The notes below the pieces were generated by a model. That model saw only the letters and a program-made list of their open reading frames with translations, had not been told where the DNA came from and ran no database searches. From Diploscapter coronatus (taxonomy: Eukaryota; Nematoda; Chromadorea; Rhabditida; Rhabditidae), in assembly GCA_964036155.1 (NCBI GenBank), contig OZ038422.1, forward strand, positions 40,819,201-40,883,200: a DNA stretch of 64,000 nucleotides, written 5' to 3'. Shown here in pieces: positions 35,950 through 46,647 of the stretch. The position numbers and the translations under genes were made by a program. How positions within the stretch are numbered: position 1 is the first letter of the stretch; the number at the start of each line of letters is the position of its first letter.

Positions 35950-36080
35950 TGGAAACCGCGAGATCACGAAACACCAGACGTAGCGCGAAATAGTGTAGGG
36001 TTAAGGTAGGGTATGGGGGTGATAGGCTTTCTTTTCCCCACACTATTTTTTAATGTGTCGTGGTCTCGCGGTTTTCAAGT
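35950..36080. repeat. Foldback with GCGAAATAGTGTAGGG core
   Basis: GGAAACCGCGAGATCACGA faces TCGTGGTCTCGCGGTTTTC. Inner ends are GCGAAATAGTGTAGGG and CCCCACACTATTTT. The loop TTAAGGTAGGGTATGGGGGT is shared in modified form with elements at 30061, 46284 and, in reverse, 16500 and 24465. It sits about 130 bp upstream of the DHHC start codon. Confidence 0.88.
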
Positions 36081-39000
36081 TGGCCACGATTAGCAATGCT
36101 TGAAATTGATTAAGGCCCCTTAGAGGGTAAACGGAAAGAGTAGTGTACCTAGAGATAACGCTAGGCTAAGGTAAAGAAAGGGAAAATTATAGAGTATTCA
36201 AGCCAAGGAGAGGGCTAGAGATGCGGAGGGTTACCCTTAAGGCCATTAACTAAAATCCGTCCAAGCTTTAGTAAGAAAGTATATCCAACTCGTAATTTTG
36301 AAGATACGTGAATTAATTAGAGCATTTACGCAAAGCAATCTGAGATTTAGTTTATAGAAATTAACTTAATTCGAGTAAAAGATAGAAAATCTGAGGAAAT
36401 TGTATAATAATTTGAAAGAAGAAAAAGATAGGAAAATCCGAAAAATATCATGATTTATGAATATGAAATTCTAGAGAAGAACAGATAAAAGTTTCATGAG
36501 ATTTCCGAAACAAAAATCGATACAAATATGGACAGATTTTGCACTGGAGAATAAAAACAAGAGGATAAAAGTGGATAAAATAGGATATGCGAGCCAATAG
36601 AGCGCAAGAATCTAAAGAATTTACTAGCGATGATAAATTTTAATTAAATATAAAAAAAAAAAAAAAAAACTTTTGATGACTGAAGGATACAATGCTTAGG
36701 AATAGCATGCAAAACAAGGTGAAATATTATTTTTTATCAAAAATAAAAATGATTCGAAAACAGACTTCACAGGCGGATCGATAATAAGCCAATTTTGCCG
36801 GGAGCTGATAAGAATGAAAGCACGATCAATTTCAAAGAGAAAATTTATGCTCAAATGTAGAAAATATTTCTATGTAAAAATTTTAAAATAACGTTCAACC
36901 TTGTAACAGTTAAAAAATAAGCCTAACAGTAGAAAAGAAAAGAAAGAATTGTGTGGAAAATGACGAGTTTTGAAAGGTTGAAAGAAAGAAGAAAGTCAAA
37001 GAGAAATCTCGACTCATTTTAAGTTTTTCGAACAATGTTTTGATTGCTTTAGATTTCTAACGGACGAGCGGCGCTAATTCAGAATTTAGAGGTCGGAAAG
37101 TAAATGAAAAATTCCACACTAAAAATAAAAATGCACTCTTCTATAGTTAAAAAAAAACCGATTTGAGATGAAATATGCTAATTTTGAGATTTCATAAATG
37201 TTAAATTGAAAAACAAACATCACCACCGTTTTCAGCGTCACCGATTTGGGTATATTCGACATTTCTCGTGTTGTAGAATGCGCTATTTCAAGTTCGATCA
37301 TTTGGCCAAAACCTTCGAGAGCTTCACATTTTTGCTTGAGAAAAAACTAACAATAAGTTCTCCTATCTATGACGAAATCGATGTGGAAAATCAATATGGC
37401 AAATCATGGAAAATAATGTTTTTTTGTCATCGGACATCTGAATTTGCCCATTCTCATTCATATTTGAATTACTATTTTCTGAAAATTGGCATAATATATA
37501 TCATTTTTCCTTTGTAAAAATAGATTTTCTTCATATTTTGACCATTTCTTTATGCTTCTTCGGGTAGTATTCAGTAGTGAAATATAATCCGTTTTCCAGA
37601 AGGGATTATCATTTTCATGTTTTGTTCTTTCTTTCCCTCCAATTTCATTATCTCTAGTCGGCTTGACTAACATGGAAACCTTTGTCTTTGCTTCCTTCTC
37701 TCTCCTCATTTTGTTTTGTCCTTCTCTACGCACTTATTATGTAAAGCTAACCAGACATGTGGACTATTCGACATAACCGAATGTCCACTACAAATTTTGA
37801 ATTTGCGCATTTCTTTCAACACTAAAATTTGTATTATCTAATTTCTTTAATTTCCCAGAGACTTGTTGAGCAAATTTACAAAATTCTTGAACTTTGAAAA
37901 TCTCTAAAAATGGCCATCAACTTTCAGAAATAGTTTTTCTCATGCTCTTTCTTAAATCCAAATTTTCAAGAAAAACATGTTCCTATTTTTATTTATTATC
38001 TGGGCGACTTTTTCGCTGAAATCCCGAGTTTCGGGATTTATGTGTATATCTCGAATTTCAAATGGAAAATATCCATTTCTAAATCGGCAACTAAACCTTT
38101 CTTTCTTCTTCCGAATTTCCCTATTTTTCATGACGTTTCATTTCCAAACGCCCATTTTTGGGCTTTGCTTTGGTTTCGACTACAAATCCACGAGATTAGT
38201 TACAGAGAAATGAGTAATTGTTCAAATTTTGTCCTCTAGCAAAAATTTACATGCCATTTGCTTTTCAAGTCGTATGTTTTATGATTATATCACGACTTTT
38301 TCTTCCGATTTATTCAAATTATCGTTTTTGTCTACATTATTTTCGCCATCTCATAGTTTTCTTTCTTTCCATATTTTATTTTGTTATACTTTTCCATATT
38401 TTATTCTCTATCTTTTTCGTCTCTCAATTTCCACTTCTATTTTTATTCGGCTCTTTTTCGATAAGCCAATTTGGCTATAGCCCTAAGGCAATTGCGCTTT
38501 TCCTTAGCCGGTCAAAAGCCGAGAAATCTTGATTACACAATACAAGGCCATCGTTGGGTAACATCTCTGAATTTGGCAAAACTTGGCGCATTTTTAGAGA
38601 TGGAGAAGTCGCATTTGAAAGTTTAGAGACACAGAGAAGCAGAAAGTGTTATTGCGCACTTTTAATATGTAAATTTGACAAAACTCTTCTGCATTTTCAA
38701 GTTTTTACAATTTTTGAAGAACAAAAGAGCCATTTTCAACTTTCTCGTCAAAATTTTCGGTTGATTGGATTTCTGATGGAAACTCTTCGGTGTCGTTTTG
38801 ACACGTATGTTGAAAAAATGGGCCTGAAAAATGCCTGGCATACATCACATCGCACTCGGAATATGTAGGTATTTCGACGATGTTTTTATTGTTCATGTTG
38901 ATTGAATTGAAACTTCGTCGTTCTCTGCGTCTCTGGCTTTGTAATGACAAGAGATAGGCGACTAGAGTCAAACACTCGTTTCTCTAATGTTCACAAGTTT

Positions 39001-40461
39001 TTGTCGCATTTTCGAGAAGAGGGACTTTTGGCTCTTTTATGCGCAATGACATGAATATTTTAAAGATGGAGAAACAGCGTTTCGAATTGAGGGGGAAAAG
39101 ATAGAGAAATGCGAAATAGTATTAGTATTGGGAGACTAAAAGATACATAAAGAAGAAGAAATAGTGTTCCTTATTTGGAGAGATAAAGCATGTCTATCTC
39201 TTTTCTATTCTTATGACTTTTCCCTTGTCGACACCCCCTCAAGAAATGGTTTCCTTTCCTTCTTTATCTCTCCCTCTTTTCCTAAATAAGGCAATCTCGA
39301 TTTCACTACTCCCTTTCTTCCCCCCTCTATCTGTGATACTATTTCTCGTTTCTTTCTTTCTCTAACTCTCATTCCGAATGCACATTTCTTTGGCGTATGT
39401 TGTGTTCCCTCAGGGCCCTTTTCCATATTAGGACCTTGCCTTTCTGGCACCTTATTTTCGCTTTTTCTTTTTCTTTCTCTTTAGACTCGAGAAATTTTCA
39501 TACTATTTCTCAGTTATTTGTTTCTTTAGAATCTCTAACTTTATTTCGGATTTCTGGAAAATAAGTAATGTCCATTACCGCCTTTTTAGAATAATTTGTA
39601 TAACTCTGAAGATATTATTTTCGAAAAAAGCTTTTTGCGGAATTTCCGTGGAATTTCACTTTAGATAATCTCATTTGTGTCATATTTTAGTGCGAAGGTG
39701 CCTAATTTATGCCTATTCATGAAAATTTTGAGCCATTCTTGGGAAAAGTAGGCGGCAATATTTATAACCATTTTTCCGGGTTTTAGTAAAAATCCTCTGC
39801 ACCAAATAGAGAAGTTATCTCCGAAATATCCCAGCCTTTTTGGGGCGGGGTAGATCCCTTTGGGAAAATTCGGATATTTTTCACACACGTGCCCCCGGCT
39901 TTTGACGTTTTCAATGGTCAAGCTTAGAAATAAGCGGAATCCTGACCTCAAATATTTTTCGAGTCCGACCTTAGCATTTTGAAAATTTCAACCCCAATCT
40001 TCAATATTTTTGATTTCTAACTAGAATTTTTTGTCTAAATTCCCAATTCTACAAAAATTTCAATTTGATTTCTTCCGTTTTCTTAAGTATCTAATGGTCA
40101 AACTAGTCTAGTTTTTACGTCGATTACTATTTTTCCAAAAATTTCTCTCCATCTCTTTCAAAAGCTATTTTCCACTCACTTACTTTCATCTTCGTAAAAG
40201 CCGTGTTGCCTTCTAGAAAAGTTAGAGTATTTTTGCCTCCTTACATCGTGTTTTTTCAAAGGGAATTTCCTTTTCAGCTTGAAAAGTTTTCGAAATTCTA
40301 ACTTTATACATTTTTCACTCACTTGACCGTAAGAAATTATTTGAAAAAAAAAGCTGGAAAAATCTAGATCTTAGAAAATCTGCAAAAAATCCGATCTCTA
40401 AAGTTTTTCTCAGTTAAAAGTTTCAGGTCATCTTTTATATCAAATTAGCTAAAATTACTTA

Positions 40462-40621
40462 TATTGTTGATGCCCAAATCTGGGAGGCTGAAAATGTGTG
40501 GAGAAAGAAGCGACTTTAGGTCAGTCTCTCCTTCCTTTTCGCGTGCTATTTTTCGATTGTCTAACCACTAAAAATGACTGTACACCACTTTGCACGCCTC
40601 CCAGATTTCGACATCAATAAT
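40462..40621. repeat. Foldback family B, copy 2 (inverted relative to 33472)
   Basis: TATTGTTGATGCCCAAATCT faces AGATTTCGACATCAATAATA. The reverse complement carries GGCGTGCAAAGTGGTGTACA and AATAGCACGCGAAAAGGAAG, as in the copy at 33472-33620. The two copies are 7 kb apart in opposite orientation. Confidence 0.88.
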
Positions 40622-41643
40622 AGTTAGTTTCTATAGAAACTAATAAAAATCTAAAGAGTCAGTCACTTCTAAAACAGTTCTTTGACCCTGTTTTCTATAA
40701 CTTCTCCGTTTAGTCTCGCGGGAAAATATTCTAATTATCGCTGTCTCTCGCTCTTTTTCGTCTCTCTTTCGCGAGCACTATTTCTCGTTCCCCGTTCCTT
40801 TCAGGATCTCTCAAGTATCTATTGTGTGATCCCTCCGCTCGCGCTACTTCACCCTATTGAAGCTTCGTTTTCTTTTTTTCCTCTCATTTTTTCCGTACTA
40901 TTTCGCTTTTCTGCATCTTTTCTCCTATAGATTTCTTTCTACCTCTATTTCCTTTCCTTCTCTAATCTCTCTCGAATTTTACTTTTATCTATCTCCTTAT
41001 TTGAACCCTCTCAAATATGGAGAGTTTTGCCTTCGGCGCTTCACTGTTCACTTCAAATCACGCAGAAACGAAATCGTTTATGTCTTATTTCTAATTTCTA
41101 GCAATGTTTTCTAAAAATGTAACACTTCGTTTTTGTAAGCGACAAGTTTATTTTAAACCGCTAGCGTCATATTTTGACTTGGTTTATTTAGGAAAACGTT
41201 TTTCTTTAGGCTTACTTAAAATTTAGATTATATTGAAGTCCATTTTTGTAGCATCTAGACGACTTTTTTTTTACAAGTATTTACTATTTTAAGATAACTT
41301 TTCTCGGATTAAAAATATTTTTTGATACAGGAGAATTATACTAAACTTTACATCCCAGGCAAATCCTATCATTAATCTCTTAGTCCTTTATCGTTGAAAT
41401 CCCTCTATCTTATCAACCAGGAAAAATATGCCGGAAGGAATTTCTCTGAACGTCGTCACAAAATTTCCGACGGCTTTTTGAATAAACACTTGAATTCGAG
41501 AGAGTCAGAGAGAGAATGAGATTGAAGAGATTGGAAAAAGCAGAAAAATATTCAAAGTGTATGGACAAATCCATATGAAGTTCGTGGCTTTAAATTCAAG
41601 AATTTCATTTTTTCCCTTAAGGAAATTTGCGACTTTGTCTAAG

Positions 41644-41841
41644 TTAGGACTTCTTGTAAAAGCCGTACGCTAGCAAAGTAAAGATAAGGGGAGGGATTCG
41701 ATAAGTTAGGTTAACGTTTTTTTTTCTCAAAATACTCTCTGCACATGCTGCTAATCATTTTGAAACCAAACATATCCTACCCCTATCCCTTGTATAGTCA
41801 TATAGATTTGACGAGTGCTCAACTTTTACAAGAAGCCTAAG
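41644..41841. repeat. Long foldback
   Basis: TTAGGACTTCTTGTAAAAGC at the left faces CAACTTTTACAAGAAGCCTAA at the right. Between them, AAGATAAGGGGAGGGATTC faces CATATCCTACCCCTATCCC. The total is about 198 bp. Confidence 0.7.
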
Positions 41842-44044
41842 CTTTCAAAGTCTTTTTGACTCATTTTTGAAAGTTAAGACCTCTTCAATTTCAGATACAC
41901 AATTTCTATGAATCATTCTTGAAAAATCTTCTAGTTTCTTGATTTTCCTATTGCTTTATGCGATAAGTTTTTATGGATTTTATGAATCAGACTTGTAACA
42001 TGATTAGATATTCCCTATTTTTCGAGGCTCAGAATATTTAAACTAGATTTTATGAATCACTCTTATCAAATCTTCGGAAACTTCGTATTTATCCAGACAT
42101 ATGCTTTATTTATCTTCATATTGTCCCTCAGATTTCGGTTAATGACATCCGGACGGGGTATTTTTGTGTTCTGCGCGAGTGTGAATGCATAATATAACCA
42201 GTGCCTTTGACGATGGCGTTGTCATGCAAAGAGGAACGTCTTGCAAAAAGCTGAACGTATAAAGCGAACTGAAGAGAGTCCAGAGAAGGTGAAAAAGAAA
42301 TAGCATAGAAAAACCTAGAGAGAAAAGAAACACAGACAAAAGGCTTCCAACCTTGTTTTTCCCTCTATTACGCATATATCGAACGCGCGAATCTCCTACC
42401 CTCACTCATTATCGTTTCTCTCTCGTTTTAGAATGCTATTTCTCTAATTAACCATCTCTTCACTCTCTTCTATAGCAATGCTATTTTCCTCTATTCTAAT
42501 TACATATCTTTCTCTCTCAGTGCATGCTCGGTTTCCCTCATTTCCTTTATGCCAGATGGCTTTCTCTGATTCTCTAGGGTCCTCTCACTATCAGACGCTA
42601 TTTCTCTTTCTTTCCATCTTTTCTGTTCTTATAATCACGCTATCTCTCGCTTTTGTTTCCATCTTTTCCTGTCTTATTCGGATGGCTTGTTTATCTTGCT
42701 CTCTTCTCAAAGATCGCGCTTCTTTATTTTGGCATTCTTGCCAAGAGCACGATAAATTCATCGTTCATGCCATTCTCTCATACTTCGGACGAATAGCCGA
42801 GAGGTAAATATCACTTTCGATTTTATGCTTTAGCAAAAATGTTTTTCGATTTGAACTTTCAAATGAATTTTTCTTGCTTAAAATCACATATTTTTGGTAG
42901 CTTTATTAGATCAAAAGTCATTTTTTCCAGTAATCTATTACTAGGTTAATTACTATAGCTGTAAAATGGTTACCTAACAATGATTACGTCATTACGTCGA
43001 CATTACAAGGCTGATTGCCTTTACTATTGCCTATGGCGTATGTGCCGGCCTGTTTGCATTTCTTATTGTGTATATTCCTCTTCCTCCCATACAGCAGCGC
43101 AAGCACCTTTTACATGCCCAGGATTACTCATGAAAGCCATACAACTTTCCCTATGAATCGTAAAAATAACAACGAAAATTCGCGAAATCAGCCTTTTTAC
43201 AGGCTTTTTGTAGTGATTTTGTTTTCGATTTTCGGGTTTAAAACAAACTCCTATAAAAGCTGGAAGACTTTTTCCAGACTATTTTGACATTTCGATTGAA
43301 AGGGGATGGTAAACTTTGAAGGTTTGGTTAAAGTGATAAAATTTCGAATTTCCTATCCTTATCACCATTTGACTATTATAATTTAGGCCATCCCCAATTC
43401 AGCCTTGATTTGCATTTTCGTATGTCTCTCGACAAGAAAATCGTCTATTTCTTTGCTCTCTTTCTCTCAAATTTGCATACTATTTCTCCCGAACAATTTA
43501 AGTCCGAGGCTTTGTCTTTCATTGCGCGCCTTAGTATTCCGCATCCGAAAACATTTATTCGTATTTTTCTTTTTTACTATCTCGATTTCAAATGCTATTT
43601 CGTGGAATTTAATTTCTAAGTTTTTGAAGTTATTTTATAAAGCTAAGCGTTTTTTTTCTAAAAATAGTATTCCTTTTTCAAATCAAAGATTCCCACCAAT
43701 TATGGTCAAAAACTTTCCCTAACTCAACTCTTTATCCCTAATATATCCCCCACCATGGCCCTTTGTAATCCCTCCGGCATGAAAAAGAGGCAGATTTCTG
43801 ACTCCCTTCTACCTCTAGCTTTCCAATGCTCTCTAGCCTTCTCTAACTCTATCCGCTCTCTTTCTCTCTCCCTCTCTTTAAAGCTTCCTTATGGCCGGTC
43901 ATTGAGTGAATTATTCACATACAACAACCAACTTTCTATTGGCACTTTACTTTCACTCTTTAATAATTAAAAAATACTTATATTATCATTTCCATTTCCG
44001 ATTTATTATTTTTGTATAACTAGCGTTTTTTTCAAAATTTTTCC

Positions 44045-44172
44045 AAACAGGGACGCTGACGGGTCGATTACATCATAACCCGACTATGACCCGAAGCGAT
44101 CCGTTAGGTCAGAAAGCTTAACGCGGATCACTCAGGGTCGGCGCATTTTTTGATCCGTCAACATCCCTGTTT
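44045..44172. repeat. Compound foldback, GC-rich
   Basis: TCCAAACAGGGACGCTGACGG faces CCGTCAACATCCCTGTTTCC. Inside, GGGTCGATTACATC..GACCCG and GCGATCC..GCGGATCACTC suggest nested hairpins. It is richer in G+C than its surroundings and lacks the CTATTTC core. Confidence 0.75.
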
Positions 44173-45905
44173 CCAAATCTTCACGTGGTCCATTCAAGCT
44201 CTTCTCGAGATAGTCTTTATCCCGATGATATTATATATCCGGTCTGTTTTTTGTTTTTTTTTTTATCAAAGGAGGATTTCATATATCCCTCCCCTCTTGA
44301 TTTCATCCTTTTTGAAGCCAGCTCGGTAATAGCTTTTCTTTGCTCGTCGAGAAAACGCTCAAGTGGTCAAGGGGAGAAGGGGAAGCTTGGGAGGGCTCTT
44401 CGTTCGAAAAAATAGCAAATGGAAGAAACTGCGAAGAGATAGAAAATATTAGGGGTAATATTTTTTTTAGATATAATATTAATTTCAAAGTAATTTCCTT
44501 TCAGATTCAGAGCATTTAAATACGAATTTATTTTTCAAAACTTATCTTTCTTACAGAGTATAGAAAATGTTGAAAAAAGAAATAATGCGATTTTCTAAGG
44601 GAAAGAAGGATCCAGAAAGTAATGCAAAAATGTATCGATTTATTCTGTCAGAGTGTCATTAGAATTGCTGCCAGCTGTCTGGAACACATACGCCAACCGG
44701 GAACGCTTACGCGAGAAAGTATGCAAATTGAAGATAGAGATAGAGAAGCAGAGGTATGAATAAGAGGGCATCATTACACACGTTAATTAGACTATTCTCT
44801 TTTCCTAATTTTATGTTATTGATTCTTTAGGTTCTTTTTTATTACATCTAAAATAGAAGAGAATGGTCGTGTATTTTCATTTAAATTAAGGGAGGACTTC
44901 TATTTCGTTCATAAAATTCGCTATATAAGGTATGCGCGAGTGCACTTTGCTGCTATTCGACGTTGCGAAAAGTTTTCCGGTTCTATTCCCTAATTCATCC
45001 CAGCCCCAAATATGGAACATATCTATGCGCTGTGTGGCGTATGCCAAACCTTTTTTTCTCGCCTATGCTAATTCGTTAAATGAGAGATTGAGAGATCCCA
45101 GCCAGTTTGCCAGAGAGAAATGCCATTTCTAGGGGGCTTTTACTCAGCTGTAATCTAACTTTGTAACCTTCACTTATACCATTTTTATTCAAGAGAATTG
45201 GTTATTTGAACTATTTCTTTAAGCTATGCATTTTTAGATTTAAATTCTGTTTTTATTTTGATGGTATTTTATGGTTTTATTTAACATATATTTCCTGACC
45301 CTGAATTTGAAGAATTCCAAATCCTTATCATTTTACGATCTTCCTTTATCGTTCATATTTCGGAATTTCGACGTCGTGTATTTCATATATCCTTTCCTTT
45401 ATCAAATTTTATGTATTGTCTTTCAGGTACCCTATTTTGACATTCGCCAATTGCATAATTTCGCTCACCTTCAAACATGTTAGAGATCGGGAATTGCACT
45501 GAGGTAAGAAGATTTTAAGAAGCAGAAAGATGAAAAATATTATGGAAAAGCGAGAGAAAAAGATATGATAAAGGTGATATTCCTCGAGAGATATCGCCGT
45601 AGAAATTTGCCTGAAGTTGGGGGGAGATGAAAGATAAAGTGGATTGAAGAGAGAAAAAGAATTAGAAAACGTTCCCTTCTTGCTTGAGAATTGCATAGAC
45701 AGATATTATATCACTCCATCATATCTATGCCTTGTATCTAAGATCCCTCGCATATCATAGAATTATATGTACAATTTTTATGATTTTTTGAGTCTTATAA
45801 TTTTCAATTACAATTAGATTACAAATTTAATAAAAATCTATTCTCTAAAAAATGAGATTTTCTCATTTATATTCATTGAAGATGTGATGAAAGTCAAGTT
45901 TTCTA

Positions 45906-46187
45906 TCAAAACACGAAATTCATTTTATATTTGTAAGCTATTTGACTTTGAGAATAGTGAAAGTTGAAAGGATTCTTTATAAAATCGATATACTTTTCTC
46001 TATTATATGGCATTTCAAAGGATCCTTTTAAAGTATAAAAGTCAAAACGACTGTTTTTTGCGTTTGTTTTTTCTAATAATCTGCAAGTTTCAGGGGCAAC
46101 GATAACTTCATCGCTAAGTGCGTTGTCTGAGAAGGCATCATAGCCAAACGTCGGAAAATCTCTACGTCTCTCATTCATACCATTCAT
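45906..46187 (-). CDS. Unidentified open frame, possible first exon
   Basis: An ATG frame of 93 codons begins MNGMNERRRDFPTFGYDAFS and then DNALSDEVIVAP. Those first 31 residues use balanced codons unlike the surrounding AT-rich spacer; the rest looks random. It may be a first exon of a leftward gene, or chance. On the opposite strand the same interval (from an AG at about 46093 to AGGGTAAGT near 46290) could be a 5' untranslated exon of neurabin. I recognise no family. Confidence 0.25.
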   Translation of the reverse strand: MNGMNERRRDFPTFGYDAFSDNALSDEVIVAPETCRLLEKTNAKNSRFDFYTLKGSFEMPYNREKYIDFIKNPFNFHYSQSQIAYKYKMNFVF

Positions 46188-46283
46188 TCTATTAGTTATT
46201 TGCTTGGTTAGCGAGGTGGTGCTTGATTAGAAGAAGTTCGCTGTGCGACGCCGAATTACTCTAACAAGTCATATATCGAATAA

Positions 46284-46453
46284 GTTCAGGGTAAGTCTGG
46301 GTATTCAGAAAATTAGCAAGTTGCGCGAAATAGTATGTAAGGCTAGGAGGGGATAGGAGGAAGATAGGAAAATGCTCTTTTTCTTTTTCTTCTTCGTTTT
46401 CATAATATTTCATAAGTTGAGAATTTTCTAGGTTGCCGGTAAGTTCTGAACCT
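46284..46453. repeat. Foldback upstream of neurabin with GCGAAATAGTATG core
   Basis: GTTCAGGGTAAGTCTGGG..GAAAATTAGCAAGTTGCG faces CATAAGTTGAGAATTTTCTAGG..GGTAAGTTCTGAAC. Inner ends are GCGAAATAGTATG and CATAATATTTC. The loop TAAGGCTAGGAGGGGATAGG resembles the shared core of elements 30061 and 35950. It lies 200 bp before the neurabin start. Confidence 0.78.
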
Positions 46454-46647
46454 AAACATTCCTAGAAGATTTTAGGCTTTTAAAAAAGTTTAAGATTTTT
46501 TTCAAAATAATTACAAAAATGATGTCTTCGAAGTCTCAGAAGATTTTTCATAACGTTTTAGATGAAAAAATACGATTTTTGTGCTTGCATATATTATAAG
46601 TAAATACAACTTTTGGAAAGTGATTTTAATTTTCAAAATTGCAGATA

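Larger units (their letters stand above)
36081..46283. other. Gene desert with pyrimidine-rich stretches
   Basis: About 10 kb has no exon I can defend. From about 37.5 to 45 kb the plus strand is rich in T and C with CTCT and TTTC strings, which makes long stop-free frames without coding meaning. The motif CTATTTCTC or a close form recurs (for example at 39339, 39503, 40778, 42436, 42598, 43480, with CTATTTCG at 40898 and 43595). This octamer is the inner core of the foldbacks. Foldbacks at 40462, 41644 and 44045 lie here. An A run is at 36651-36669. Confidence 0.6.

Noticed and set aside
30061..36080. GGGTTA/TAGGGT strings as interstitial telomere repeats
   Set aside because: They are not tandem, do not match the nematode TTAGGC unit, and belong to the foldback core.
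37977..45500. Many stop-free frames of 80-110 codons on the plus strand
   Set aside because: They coincide with T/C-rich DNA, in which stop codons are rare; the translations are Phe/Leu/Ser-rich with no exon boundaries or family resemblance.
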